DNA from: Chlorocebus sabaeus
Taxonomy: Eukaryota; Chordata; Mammalia; Primates; Cercopithecidae
Assembly: GCF_047675955.1 (NCBI RefSeq)
Contig: NC_132918.1
Coordinates: forward strand, 91,131,106-91,195,105
Reading direction: 5' to 3'
DNA: 64,000 bases
Shown: positions 1 to 11,714 of the stretch, one piece after another
Layout of the letters: every line of letters begins with the position of its first letter
Numbering within the stretch: position 1 is the stretch's first letter
Notes under the pieces: generated by a model
The model's input: only the letters and a program-made list of their open reading frames with translations
Databases searched by the model: none
What the model was told of the DNA's origin: nothing
Translations under genes and position numbers: made by a program

Positions 1-25
1 AGGCGTGAGCCACTGCACCTGGCCA
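1..25 (-). repeat. Alu, cut by window edge
   Basis: The first 25 bases are the terminal part of an Alu read on the minus strand (GTGAGCCACTGCACCTGGCC). The rest lies before the window. Confidence 0.85.
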
Positions 26-230
26 GAGACCCATTCTTTTATAAAATGTCCCTCCCTCAATTTGGATTTATCTGACGTTTTCTCATAATTAGATTTAGGT
101 TATGCATTTGGGGCAGGAATAGCAGTGAAGTAATGATGTATCCTCTGTGTGTCATACAAGGAGGTTTACAGTCTGCTTGTGCCGTTACTTGTGATGCTAA
201 TTTTAATCACATGGTTAAGGTGTCTGCAGC
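26..230 (-). repeat. Old L1M-type fragment
   Basis: The text about a Tm-tract, TTTTATAAAATGTCCCTC and the following 150 bases resembles the antisense 3' portion of ancient L1M elements. A related stretch occurs near 26490-26540. It lies in the last DLG1 intron. Confidence 0.55.
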
Positions 231-819
231 CTTATGCTCTCCCAGTTTCTTCCCAAGGGGTATCCTGGTTTACTAACCATGCCATTCATGAATTTACAAA
301 GTAAGCAAAATGTATATTTCCCAAGTCAATTCCTGACTCTTTTCTCCTAAAATAAATCCTTGCGTGCTGTTGTCAACCTAAACTATGAAATGCTCTGGGA
401 TTCTGTCCTGTGCTGTTGGAGTGCATCAAGATGCCAAACCCACAAACCAAGTATTTTGTCAATTGAACTGAGTCTTCAGGGACACTGAGGCATGTCTGTA
501 TTTAGCTCAAAAGGTAGAAGTCTCACAAAACTGATACTAGCGAATATTATGTTACTTAAAATTCTTGTTTACTCAGGCATTCCTAGCTATGTATAAGCCC
601 TTCTTACCTATATATAACTTCTTTCTTCTATGCACATAATCTCAGGTGCCAAATAGACAGTATTATTTAAAATCTCCCTTCGACATTTTATGCTCAGTTT
701 TTCAGACCATGGAAATCTACACCTATGATGCTCTTCCAAGATCACTGGGGATTTTTTTGTAGTTTAATAAGTGACTTATTTAATTTGCAATTCTGAATTA
801 TTTCATTTATATGTAAACT
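230..819. other. DLG1: Last DLG1 intron, unremarkable part
   Basis: AT-rich intronic sequence. I see no exon, no further recognisable repeat and no other signal here. Confidence 0.55.
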
Positions 820-984
820 TTTTTTGTGAGAAACAGGGTTTCACTTTGTCACCCAGGCAAATGGTACGATCCAGTGGTACGATCATAGCTCACTGCAAAT
901 GTGAACTCTGGGCTCGAGAAATCGTCCTGCTCTCTCAGCCTCCCGAGTAGCCAGGACCACAGGCACACACCACCATGCCTGGCT

Positions 985-1022
<38 letters not shown>

Positions 1023-1138
1023 GACACACTGTCTCACTATGTTCCCCAGGCTGATCTCAAACTCCTAGCCTCAAGCAACCCTCCAGTTCAGCCTCCCAAA
1101 GTGCTGGGATTGCAGGCATGAGCCAACATGCCCAGCCA
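819..1138 (-). repeat. AluJ-like element with long T tract
   Basis: A diverged Alu in minus orientation, interrupted at its middle A-rich linker by an uninterrupted T run of more than 30 bases (about 987-1021 on the + strand). Diagnostic blocks such as CCTCCCAAAGTGCTGGGATT remain. It lies in the last DLG1 intron, about 700 bases before the terminal exon. Confidence 0.9.
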
Positions 1139-1851
1139 TAAACATTTTCTTTCCTCTTAAAAAGTGACTTATGCTTAGTGCTGTCTAGCGATACTTTGTT
1201 TTTGTTTGTTTGCTTGCTTTATTAACCGACCCTCATCCCTCACAGACCTCAGGGGCTTCAGCTATTTCCGAAGAATTACTTATTAGTAATTGTTACTCTT
1301 TTTTTCACACATTATTTCAGGCAGCAAATAAACATTGATTGTTAAGTCTCTAAACACTAACAAGCTGGCTTAGATAATTCACCTACTCTACAGTAACTGA
1401 CATGCCAGCTTAACTGAAACAAGTAGCATCAATCTGTAGCCAGCTCTTTTCTGCCGTGATCCTACCCCAAAAAAATAAAACATTATCCTGCATCGTCCTG
1501 TCTGTGGGATTGTAGCCAGTTTCCTTTGTCCTACATGGTGATGGAGAAATCAGGACAGTTAAGAAAATAATTTGTTTTAAAATAATAAAGCTAATATATG
1601 CTCAGATGGTAAAAGAACAAAAGATCACCAAATCGTACTTTTTGATCCATTTTTAAGATAAAAATTTTATACTGTACAAGTAGGAAAATTAATGAAGTGA
1701 GCCGTTTTTTCTAAGTGAACAGTGCGTAAACGGTGATTCTTCCTGGATGAGTAACTTTCTCAAAGATATTAGTTTCTGCTATTTCACCAATAATTGTAAT
1801 GACAAAATAGACAATTAATGGAGATTTCTGATTTTTTTTCTATCATTACAG

Positions 1852-1958
1852 CTATTGTACAGGGAGATACGCTGGAAGACATTTACAACCAAGTGAAACA
1901 GATCATAGAAGAACAGTCTGGTTCTTACATCTGGGTTCCAGCAAAAGAAAAGTTATGA
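1852..1958 (+). CDS. DLG1: DLG1 terminal coding exon (partial gene)
   Basis: This is the last coding exon of DLG1 (SAP97), a MAGUK scaffold with PDZ, SH3 and guanylate-kinase-like domains that clusters receptors and channels at junctions and synapses under the plasma membrane. A pyrimidine-rich tract and ATTACAG acceptor precede it. From 1852 the frame completes a split codon (phase 1) and reads about 35 residues, including DTLEDIYNQVKQIIEEQSGS and the end WVPAKEKL, then TGA at 1956-1958. This is the extreme C-terminus of the guanylate-kinase-like domain of DLG family proteins. The wording matches DLG1 rather than DLG2-4 from memory. All upstream exons lie outside the window. The exon is too short to be reported as a long ORF, so it rests on splice-site and protein recognition. 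Confidence 0.93.
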
Positions 1959-4030
1959 AAACTCATGTTTCTCTATTTCTCTTTTCCACAATTCCATTTT
2001 CTTTGACATCTCTTTGCCCTTTCCTCTGGAGTCTTTTTTCAATAATGATTTCATGTTGAATTATATCCCACATCATGGTCTGCAGGTGCGCTTATTTTTT
2101 TACATGTAGTGTCTCCTTCAAGTTACATCATGTGTATTATTTAATGTCACTATTGGTTAGTGGCCATTTTTCACAACTGAAGATGGAATGGCCTGACCAG
2201 CTATTAAGAATTTGGGGAGACGCAGAAATTGTGGTAAAATTCCTTAATGTTTAAGGGAAAGTAACTTTAAGAGATTTTTGGAAAAGCTTTATATACATTC
2301 TTTTCAAATTTCAGTACAAATGAAAAAGTGGTTTTAATCAGTGATTTAGTAGACTTTGAGCAACTATGCACGCTTAAGTTTAATAGCATGGTTTGGCCAA
2401 TGTATTACTCTCCAGTCCTGTTCTCAGTCAGCTTCTATCATCAAAGCAATTGTCTCATTATAGATAAATAAGGAAAACATGTTTTAATTTAAAAATTCAT
2501 GTCTGAGTTAACTTTCATAAGGGATTTCATTTTTCCTAAGCATTATTAAAGTCTTTTATTATTTGAAGGTTCTTTTTTCCCAGTACATTTGCTAGGAATA
2601 ACAACGTTTAAATGTTTTTAATCTACTTGAGCAACACTATCGTGTCTTACAAAAGTTGTTCATATGTAAATGATCATCACATTCTGTGAATCGAGGCCAT
2701 GTTCAGGTGCTAAGGAAGTTCGCCTTTTACACAGAAGGTTGAGAAAATTTCCTAGATATAAATACAGATAAATCAGACATTACAGTGGTGATGTAGAAAC
2801 CATAATGGCAATGGAAAGGAGTCCAATTCATAGCCTAAAACTTAAAAATGTATTCTTAGGAGTCAGATTTTACTGAATATTTTACCCACAATAGCTGCCT
2901 ATTTTGTTATAATAAAATATATATAAATATATATATAAAACTTTCTTTAAACTCTGTAACTATGGGAATTATTTTCTTTACATAGTTGCGCACACACACA
3001 AACGTATATATATATATATTTAAAATATATTTTGTTTCTTTTGCCACCTACTCCTAACTTTTTGTTTGGTTTTTAAATTAAATATTAATTGAATAGACTT
3101 ATCTTCCTTAATCCTGTGAACTGAAAATGGGGGCATGGTGATCATGAGGAGAAACATTTAGGGGAATTAGATTATAAGTAAAAGTATGGGCGTATTCTCC
3201 TCTTTTCTATAAAAGTTTTCAAATGGTTCCTGGGGTTTTTTTGTTGTTGTTCTTGTTGTTATTGTTGTTCTTGTCATCAGGTTTGATTTTGGTCCTTGCC
3301 CTTTCCTTCTAGTTCTCCTTTTATTAATAGGAAGGCAGGCAAAAGCCCCATTTATGTGTGTGTTTTCCCCTCAGACAGCTTTCATCCACTGCTCTGCACT
3401 AGAATTGCACAAATCTTCATGGTGAGCAATTTTAAGAAATTTTAGTGAAAGGTAGAAATTATTTCAGAAATCAGTTTCTCTGGTCCTTTATATTAATAAT
3501 AATATTTGGCTTCCCATTGCTCTTTGGAGTTGTTTATTAAATATGTGTTTTTGACAACCTCCTCATTACAGTTTCTTAAAGAAATGAGTACTGGTTTGTA
3601 AAGAATTATCAACATTATCCATTCCATTTATGAAGAAGAGGAGAACAGCTAATAAACTGTATTGTAAAATCCATATGTTAAATGTGTCTTGAATTTTGAA
3701 AGAAAAAAATATTTTGCAAGCTAACATTTTCTTGAAACAATTTGAGGCATCATGTAATTTATAACTGAATTCAAGAGCCATTAGGCAACAGAGTATGTTA
3801 ACACATTGAAATACACACAGTATTGCTGTTACACTAAATATTGTAGGTTGTTAACAAAATAGAAATATACTAGAAGAAAACTATTGTAAAATCTCAAGAG
3901 CTTCAGAAATTGCCTTACAAGACCCCAGCATAAGCTGTTTTGAAGTATTTACCAAATAGTCACATGTTGTAAAATACCAAGTGGGTTATAAAAGGATGCC
4001 ATTTATGTATTAAAATCTACATAACATTTT
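1959..4030 (+). other. DLG1: DLG1 3' UTR (3' end approximate)
   Basis: AT-rich, repeat-poor sequence follows the DLG1 stop codon. It holds AT dinucleotide tracts (about 2910-3025) and a TTG-rich run (3238-3275). Candidate poly(A) signals include AATAAA at 3651-3656 and an ATTAAA near 4009. An Alu begins at about 4205, so the transcript probably ends before it. The end is an estimate; which signal is used cannot be decided from sequence. Confidence 0.6.
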
Positions 4031-4159
4031 TTTCTGGATGTCCTTGTTAAGTGATTTTTTTGTAAGAATATATGATTGTGCAGCTTTCTAGCTTGTACAG
4101 GATTATCAATAATGAGATTACTAATTGCTGAGTATTATGCAATAGCCACTTTAGTATCA

Positions 4160-4225
4160 TACCTCTTGTTTTTTGTTTTTGGTTTTGTTTTTGGTTTTGG
4201 TTTTTTTGTGTTTTTTTTTTTGTTT
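4160..4225. repeat. T/G-rich low-complexity tract
   Basis: A GGTTTTG/TTTTTG-type run directly continuous with the poly(T) head of the following Alu. It is probably a degenerate extended poly(A) tail of that Alu. Confidence 0.7.
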
Positions 4226-4505
4226 TTGAGACGAAGTCTTGCTCTGTCACCAAGCTGGAGTACACTGGCTTGATCTTGGCTCACTGCAACCTCTGGCACC
4301 TGAGTTTAAGCGATTCTCCTGCCTCAGCCTCCGAAGTAGCTGGGATTACAGGCGCCCACCACCACACCCCGCTAATTTTTGTATATTTAGTAGAGACAGA
4401 GTTTCAGCATCTTGATCAGGCTGGTCTTGAACTCCTGACCTTGTGATCCACCCCCTCGGCCTCCCAAAGTGCTGGGATTACAGGCATGAGCCACTGCACC
4501 CGGCC
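4205..4505 (-). repeat. AluS-like element
   Basis: A full-length minus-strand Alu from the T tract and TTTTTGAGACGAAGTC to CACTGCACCCGGCC. It marks the start of intergenic DNA after DLG1. Confidence 0.93.
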
Positions 4506-4554
4506 CATACCTTTTAATTAAAAAAAAAAAAAAGAGAGAAGTGGTGTTACTCAC

Positions 4555-4810
4555 CCCACTATAAGGTTTACATTAAACCACTCGCCCAAGATGACTTAGC
4601 TAGTAAGTGGCAGTGCTTAGTATTTGGATCCAAGCCTCTCTGCCCCAAGTCTACATTCTTTCCAGTACACTTGGCTGCCTCATTTTTCGCCCCCTACTGT
4701 GTAAAGAACTGTAACTTAAATTACTAGTTTAGCAGTCCTTTACAAATAAGGAAAGACTCTTAGATGAAAATCCTTGCCCAAAGTCATACAGTTAGTAAGG
4801 ACAGACCCAT
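4555..4810 (-). repeat. MIR fragments
   Basis: Two stretches (4560-4672 and 4727-4805) carry the ancient MIR core pattern in reverse: CTTGCCCAAAGTCATACAG followed by a TTAGTAAG-like stretch. Confidence 0.65.
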
Positions 4811-5108
4811 AGAACAAGTCACTCCCGTCAAAGTTGAAAAGACTGTTTGTGGGAAACAAGTCAGCCTCGCCCCGCCACCGTGACATGCCAAGAAATGATC
4901 CTTTAAAACCAGAATTGAAACAGTGTTTGTAAGAAGAGTCCATTATTGTAATGCCCAGAGAATAATACAGTTTCAAATGTTTCGAAAGGCTGTCTTTTTT
5001 AATATGCCTCTTCATATCCTTAAGTTGGCAAAAAGAAAAGTGCCTCTTGGATTTGGCTGTAGCTATCTGGTTGCTTTCCTGTTCTGTGACTACCTGGGGC
5101 TCTTCAAT
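4811..5108. other. Intergenic, nothing recognised
   Basis: Unique sequence between the MIR pair and the next Alu. No coding frame with support is seen on either strand. Confidence 0.5.
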
Positions 5109-5126
5109 AAATAATGGAAGCAAGCA

Positions 5127-5419
5127 GGCCGGGCGCGGTGGCTCACGCCTGTAATCCCAGCACTTTGGGAGGCCGAGGCAGACGTGTCACCTGAGGTCAG
5201 GAGTTTGAGACCGGCCTGACCAACATGGAGAAACCCTGTCTCTACTAAAAATAAAAAATTAGCCAGGCGTGGTGGCACATGCCTGTAATCCCAGCTACTC
5301 GGGAGGCTGAGGCCGGAGAATCGCTTGAACCCGGGAGGCAGAGGTTGCAGTGAGCTGAGATCATACCATTGCATTCCAGCCTGGGCAATGAGAGAAACTC
5401 CATCTCAAAAACAAATAAT
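5127..5419 (+). repeat. AluS with target-site duplication
   Basis: A full-length plus-strand Alu starting GGCCGGGCGCGGTGGCTC, with an A-rich tail. It is flanked by a perfect 16-bp direct repeat AATAATGGAAGCAAGC at 5110-5125 and 5420-5435, the hallmark of L1-driven insertion. Confidence 0.96.
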
Positions 5420-5554
5420 AATAATGGAAGCAAGCCTGCAGAGCTAATTCCAGCAAAATACACTCTGGTTAACAAATACTTGCAAAACACTATAGTATTT
5501 AAACTCCAAAGATAGCAATTAAGGAATTTTAGTAATTAGTAAAAATTGTTTTCT

Positions 5555-6290
5555 AACGTATTAGAGCAGTTACCTTCTAAGATTCTCTGCCTTGAATACT
5601 CTTAATTTACATGTGATAAAATAGAAGCCTAAAGATCCCTATGTCTTAACAAAGTTACACTGCAAATCAGGGACAGAGCCAGAATTAGAACTTTTAACTC
5701 CTGACTCCTAGAAAATAGTTTTCCTACCATACAAATTCCTTTTCCTCCCATTCTAAGCTGGATTTTGTGGTTTATTCAATCCCTGAAGGTTTGAATTTCT
5801 GCTGTTAAATATTGGTACATTTATGATATTACAGTGAAGAAGTTGCATTTTAAAGATATCAAGGAAATACACAGGTGTCACTTTCCGGACCCTAGTGTAG
5901 AGCATTTGGTAGTTAAGTCTAATATTTAAGATTCCATTTGTCTCCCTCCAGAATTGCACAGTATACCTCTCACTGACTTTGGCAGCAGTGCCCTCTGATG
6001 TGAAGAATGTGGGCTGTGGAATCAGCTTGATTTGAATGCCACTCTGCCACTTATGTAACTTTGGGCAAGTCATATAATCCCTCTTACTGTTTACTTATCT
6101 GTAAAATGGAGATCTATTGAGGATCAGTAAGATTACAGATAAAGGGAACCAGCACATAGAACACTCTAAAAGCTAATTCCCTTTTCCTTTGGAATCGGAG
6201 GCTTAGAATTCTTCCAGCTTCTCTTGTGGAGATTAACCTGACCCTTAATTTTGCCGTGTTTTAAATGGGATTTGAATGACTACCTTGCAG
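5555..6290. repeat. Two MIR remnants and unique DNA
   Basis: 5560-5745 reads as a reverse MIR (ACAAAGTTACACTGCAAATC region). 6005-6180 reads as a forward MIR (ACTTTGGGCAAGTCATATAA and CTGTAAAATGGAGAT). The rest is unassigned. Confidence 0.6.
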
Positions 6291-6331
6291 GATTGTTATA
6301 AGGGCTAAAGTGATGTATACAAAACACAGTT

Positions 6332-6632
6332 GGCCAGGCGCGGTGGCTCAGGCCTGTAATCCCAGCACTTTGGGAGGCCGAGGTGGGTGGATCACGAGGT
6401 CAGGAGATCGAGACCAACCTGGCTAACACGGTGAAACCCCGTCTCTACTAAAAATATGAAAAGAAAATTAGCCGGGCGTGGTGGCAGGCGCCTGTAGTAC
6501 CAGCTACTCACGAGGCTGAGGCAAGAGAATGGCATGAACACGGGAGGCGGAGCTTGCAGTGAGCCCAGATCACGCCACTGCACTCCAGCCTGGGCGACAG
6601 AGCAAGACTCCATCTCAAAAAAAAAAAAAAAT
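6332..6632 (+). repeat. AluY/AluS element
   Basis: A full-length plus-strand Alu with few changes (GGCCAGGCGCGGTGGCTCAG start, clean 15-base A tail). The low divergence suggests a fairly young copy. Confidence 0.94.
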
Positions 6633-7012
6633 GTGTGTATATATCATCTGATACTTCACACTTCTGTTTTTCCCCATACGAAGGGTTGTGTTTATGTTGG
6701 GTGGCAGACCCACAACATTAGTTGTGGAGAGTCTCAAAACAGGCCTGAAATAATAGTGTGAAAAGTATTACTTAAATCACCCGGATAAAATATTTTGTCT
6801 TTAATTTGACTAGAAATAGTCACTACTTAACTAACTTTCCACCACTGGCTCTTTCTCCACTTCACCCAAATAGGGTTACCTGAGAGCTGGCAGAACAGGA
6901 AATCCTAGTCTACTCAACAGTGTGATGAACAGAAATGGTGATCAGGTAGCTTTTTATTGAAGTATAACATATCTATGTAAATGTATAGATACACATAAGT
7001 GTAATACCTTAA
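6633..7012. other. Intergenic, nothing recognised
   Basis: AT-rich unique DNA between two Alus. No gene or signal is seen. Confidence 0.5.
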
Positions 7013-7028
7013 TACTTCTTTACGGATA

Positions 7029-7230
7029 GGCTGGGCGCGGTGGCTCACGCCTGTAATCCCAGCACTTTGGGAGGCCGAGGCAGGTGGATCATGAGGTCAG
7101 GAGATCGAGACCATCCTGGCTAACGCGGTGGAACCCCGTCTCTTACTAAAAATACAAAAAAAAAGTAACCAGGCGTGATGGCGGGCACCTGTAGTCCGTC
7201 TCAAAAAAATAAATAAATAAAATAAAAAAG
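7029..7230 (+). repeat. Alu with internal deletion
   Basis: The plus-strand Alu is normal up to CACCTGTAGTC and then jumps straight to CGTCTCAAAAAAATAAATAA, so about 95 bases of the right arm are missing. A TSD of TACTTCTTTAC (7013-7023 and 7231-7241) brackets it. Confidence 0.92.
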
Positions 7231-7374
7231 TACTTCTTTACAGAGAAACATCACCTGTGTAACAATCATGAAGCTCAGTACATAGAGCATGACCGGCCCC
7301 CCAGGTGACCTCGGCTTCCGCCTGGTCTCCCACCGCGGGCAGGGGAAGCTGCTGTCTTCTATCTTTATTTTTTA

Positions 7375-7640
7375 ATTTGTCTACAGTAAAGTTCACTTTT
7401 TTGGGTGTATCATTCTAGGTTTTGACGCATGCATAGAGTCGTGTAACCACCACCACAATCAAGAATACGAAACAGTTCACTGTCCCAAAGAAATTCTCAG
7501 ATGCTTTTCCTGTGTAGTCCAGACCTCACAGCCCCAATCTGTGACAACCACCGCTCTGTTTCCAGTGCCTACAGTTTTGCCTTTCCCAGAATGTCACGGG
7601 GAGTATAGTGTAGCATTTGGGGCGTGGCTTAGCAACATGC
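7375..7640 (-). repeat. Old L1M fragment
   Basis: Antisense L1M-like text: GTGTAACCACCACCACAATC, then a CAACCACCGCTCTGTTTCC block. The same stretch recurs in other L1 remnants here (26620-26770, 57250-57400, 63600-63960). Confidence 0.7.
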
Positions 7641-8689
7641 ATTGGAGAGGAATGCATGGTTTTCGTTGCCAAGCAGCGTTCCGTTGTGTGGATGCACCAC
7701 AGACTGCATTCACTGCTGGAAGGGTTTGGGGGCTGTTTTCGTTTTTTCCCATGATAGTTGTGTATTTCTTTGCCACCCTAGACCTACAGGAACAAGAGGC
7801 AGCAAGCAGAAGAGGGTTTCTGATGCTGAAAGCCATGAAGGGCCCAGCCCCACCCCCACCCCCACCTCATCAGTACTGTGAGGACCCACATGCTTAGCCG
7901 GTTGCATAGGAGCCTGTCATCCTGAAACAAATTTTAAAGGCAGAATGATGGATCCCAAGAGCCTGTTTACAGAAGAAGTTTGTGTCTAAAGCAGGAATGA
8001 CTGCGAGAATGAGCACATCAGAATTTCAGGCCCTCAGGAAAAAACACTAATGATCCAAAAGCCCGGTGTGCCAGTGACTGGTGCCTGACTCATTACTGAG
8101 GTCCTAGGTGAAATAAGTGTAGTCTATCTAGGACAGCAGTGAGTGAGAAGAGAACAAACTGCAGACAGGCCGTTGCTGAAGATGGGATTGGCTCATAGCC
8201 TTATAATTTAGAAAACAGTCCATGCAGACAAAACCCTGATCTTTTCAGAAAATTGGGTTTGTTGGATTCCAGACAAAGGATTGTCATTTTTCCAAATTAC
8301 TGTTTTCTTTAGGTGGTAACCTCTACGCATTTTAAATATTACTTATGCAATTTCTAGTAATCTAATTCTAGTGCAGTGCACTTAAGGAGTCCTTGATGAG
8401 ACCTGGTTCCACCAACGGCTGTGACGCTCAGCCTTTTCCTGCGTGCAGGTAGCACATGTGGCCTTGACAGTCCCTTCACTTTAACCACAGTACGGCTGCT
8501 CACTTGTGTGAAAAAAACACCGTAGGTCCCGCCTTTCATTTGGTTCCAGATTAATCCTTAGGAAATACCGGTGTTTACCGAAAGTAGAAAGAAACTACTT
8601 GTGTTGCGCATATATTTATCCTACTTCTGCCAGTCAACTGTTAATGACCAATTTCATTTGGACAGTTTATAACTCCAGTAGAGTGATTT
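7641..8689. other. Intergenic, nothing recognised
   Basis: Unique sequence with a short CCCCCA run at about 7848-7866. Short overlapping frames exist on both strands (e.g. 7541-7897), but they begin inside an L1 remnant and I see no protein family. Confidence 0.5.
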
Positions 8690-8974
8690 TTTTTTTTAAA
8701 CGAAGTTACTCTGTTGCCCAGTCTGGAGTGCAGTGGCACCATCTCTGCTCACTGCAAGCTCCGCCTCCCGGGTTCAAGCAATTCTCCTGCCTCAGCCTCC
8801 CGAGTAGCTGGGATTACAGGCATTCACCACCATGCCCGACTAATTTTTGTATTTTTAGTAGAGACAGGGCTTCACTATATTGGCCGGGCTGGTCTCAAAC
8901 TCCTGACCTTGTGATCTGCCCGCCTCGGCCTCCCAAAGTGCTGGGATTTCGGGCGTGAGCCACTGCGCCCAGCC
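8690..8974 (-). repeat. AluS-like element
   Basis: A minus-strand Alu, nearly full length, from a 9-base T tract to CACTGCGCCCAGCC. Confidence 0.94.
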
Positions 8975-10254
8975 AAATGAATTTCTTTATATACAAGTCA
9001 GTACAAAAAAAAAAAAAAAATTAGCATGTGAAAGTTGCTAATGAATTAATGATACAATGAATTCTCTGATGGTAGAAAAGATGAGAGAGAATGATGTAAT
9101 CTGTCTTCAGGATGTCTAAAATTGGGTACATTTACCTCACACAGATGGGATAGCTAAAGACAAGACGAAGTGTATGAAAGTCCCATATGTTCCACACTAT
9201 TGAGTCTCCACAAAAAGGTTTTCTAAATCGCATGTCATCTGATCAAAAATATCTACTTCCCTAGTGGTATTTAAGACTAGAAAAGACATCTTTTGAAGAT
9301 AGATCCCTTTCTCTGAAAGTTCAGTGCTTGGTTCAGATTTAGTTTGTCTGACATACCCTTCCTAGGAAAAAGCTTTACTAAACTTTTAACTAATTTTCTA
9401 CTTGTAGACAATAATGGTTATACTTTATATTCTCTCGGTCACCTCCCATCAGACACCAAATGCTATTCTTCCTGAATGTGATCATTTTTCTTGCTCTCAT
9501 TTCCACCGTCATCACTCGAATCCGGGTTCTCACCCACCCCACCCAGACCTGGATTATTACAGTGGCTTCTTAAATCATCTCCCAGCCCCTAATCTGCTCC
9601 CTTGCTGATCCAGCTACCCACCAGATGACTTCTCCTAAAGTGCAACTTTTATTCCCTCTCTTCAGTGACCTTCACGTATCCTAAATCCAAATGAATTGAT
9701 TCACCTGTAAAAGTATAGTTCCTGGAATATAGTATGTAATCAGTAAGTCCTAACTTCCCTGGCCATACCTCTTATCTGTACACCCTCCGCGGAGCTTGTC
9801 ATAGCTGTTTGTCAATGCAGATGCCTCCTTTGCCAACCCACCTCCCATCTGTTGTGTCCTCCCCACCCAAGTCCCCTTATCAAAGCTCTAGTTTCTTCAA
9901 AGCCACCCGAAGTCCCCTCACCTGCAGAAACCTGGCCAGTTACAGCCCTTGGTGCCTGAATTCCTGCAATCCTTGGGTGTCCACTTAACACTGAGAATGT
10001 GCTTCCTGTGCTGCCTTTACTGCTTTAGATGCCTCCTATTAGGTGGCATTTTTTATTGTGTTTCTCCTGTGAAGTACCAGGGCAGATTGGAGCACACAGC
10101 TCTACTGCAGAGCCTGCCAGCCACTGTGGCATGGCCGTGTCATCACTGTGGTGGCTTTTTAAGGGTCTGAAAACAGTCTTAAGCGTTGGCAGTGGCTTCA
10201 TTTGCAAATTGGTAGAGATGTGGGGGGTAGGGGGGTGGAGAATGGGATAAAAAG
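8975..10254. other. Intergenic with unclassified old repeat
   Basis: Mostly unique DNA. 9410-9660 resembles an old interspersed repeat whose wording (CTGGATTATTACAGTGGCTT, then a CTTCAGTGACC segment) also appears in weaker form at 30215-30330. I cannot name its family. Confidence 0.4.
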
Positions 10255-10265
10255 GTCTGACTATA

Positions 10266-10538
10266 GGCCGGGCATGGTGGCTGACGCCTGTAATCCTAGC
10301 GCTTTGAGAGGCCGAGGCCAGTGGATCACCTGAGGTCAGGAGTTCAAGACCAGCCTGGCCAACATGGTGAAAAATACAAAAATTACAAAATTAGCCAAGT
10401 GCAGTGGTGTGCACCTATAATCCCAGCTACTCGGGGGGCTGAGGCAGGAACCCAGGAGGCGCAGGTTGCAGTGAACAGAGATTGTGCCATTGCACTCCAG
10501 CCTGGGCAACAGAGCGAAACTCAGTCTCCAAAAAAAAT
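10266..10538 (+). repeat. Alu with target-site duplication
   Basis: A plus-strand Alu with a small mid-element deletion and a short A tail. TSD GTCTGACTATA is found at 10255-10265 and 10539-10549. Confidence 0.94.
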
Positions 10539-11714
10539 GTCTGACTATAAGTCTCTAAGCCAAATTTTTTGTTCAATTATAGTCTTTCTTTTCTGGTTCC
10601 TGTATAATAATCTCCCTTCTCGAACATGGTTTGTGATTTTATCTTCCTTGTGCATATATGTTTTCTTTATAAGTCAGCTGAAGCCCTCCTTGGAAGTAGC
10701 TGGGGTATAAATAATTTCTCTGAAAGTCTTTAGTGACAAAGCCAAATATAGTATTCTTGATTTTACTTCTTCACTCTTTACCCCCTTTTATACTGGTTTC
10801 TTCCAAGATTAACTCTTATATTCAATGAAGTTGATGGAGATTTATTAATGACTTTATATCTCCAAAGTTCATCTTTGAGTCTTTATAATCTTCTTCTACA
10901 TATTAAATCTGAACTGCAAGTAAGTTTTTAGGAAAAGAAAGCTTTTGTGGTTTGATAATTAATAAACTGAGCTCAGCACTGAGAGACTTAAACTGACAGC
11001 AGGCTCAGCTCAGTTCCAGCCTTTCCCATCCCCAGGGAAGAAGCTTTGTTTTCCTTTCTTGGCTGCCCACTCTGCTTGTCTTGATCTTACTCTTCACATT
11101 CTGGTCAAATGTCTCCTATAAAAACTTACCGTCGACACTGAATCCCCTGAAAACAGCCCCTCTCCCTTTTTTAGCCAAATATCTTGAGATACTCTGTTCA
11201 CTCTTCCCTTCATTTATTATAATATCATAATTATGTATTGAATCCAACTATATTCCAGACCTGATGCTAGACACTGGGATCGGTGGTAGACAAGACACCA
11301 TCCCTGCCCTCATGGAGTTCGGTTTCCTGGCCAAGCCTCAGCCCTGGCCGTGCCATTGAGACAGCTCTTTGGGGCCACTGTAGTCCCCAAATCCTGTGGC
11401 TCTTCTCGTTCTTCCCCTCAGCCGCATCAGACAGCAGTAATGATAGTTAATAACATCCTAAAGCATAATCGTTCACACTTAGAAACCATCCTTTCTGTTC
11501 AAGACCCTGTGATGAGCACAGAAACGATCAAACATAGACTCTGCCTTTGAAAATCCTGCACATAGAGCTTCACACAGCCCAAATGGACAGGACTTACCCT
11601 ACATCTAGCTCCATAGGAAAAAATCCTTTCCTATAAAGAGGCACAAAAAAACTTATTCCTAAAACTTGCTCAATATGTCTGCCATGGTTCTCGATATACA
11701 AATTCAGATTAAGT
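10539..11714. other. Intergenic, L2-like fragment
   Basis: AT-rich unique DNA. 11215-11320 (CAGACCTGATGCTAGACACT, CTGCCCTCATGGAGTT) resembles an L2 end. No gene is seen. Confidence 0.45.

Noticed and set aside
5090..5490. Minus-strand frames of 80-94 codons with SLQPLPPGFKRFSGLSLPSS-type text, and similar ones at 8599-8958, 22919-23203, 27988-28413 and 63227-63562
   Set aside because: These are translations of Alu sequence in the usual antisense frame, not genes.
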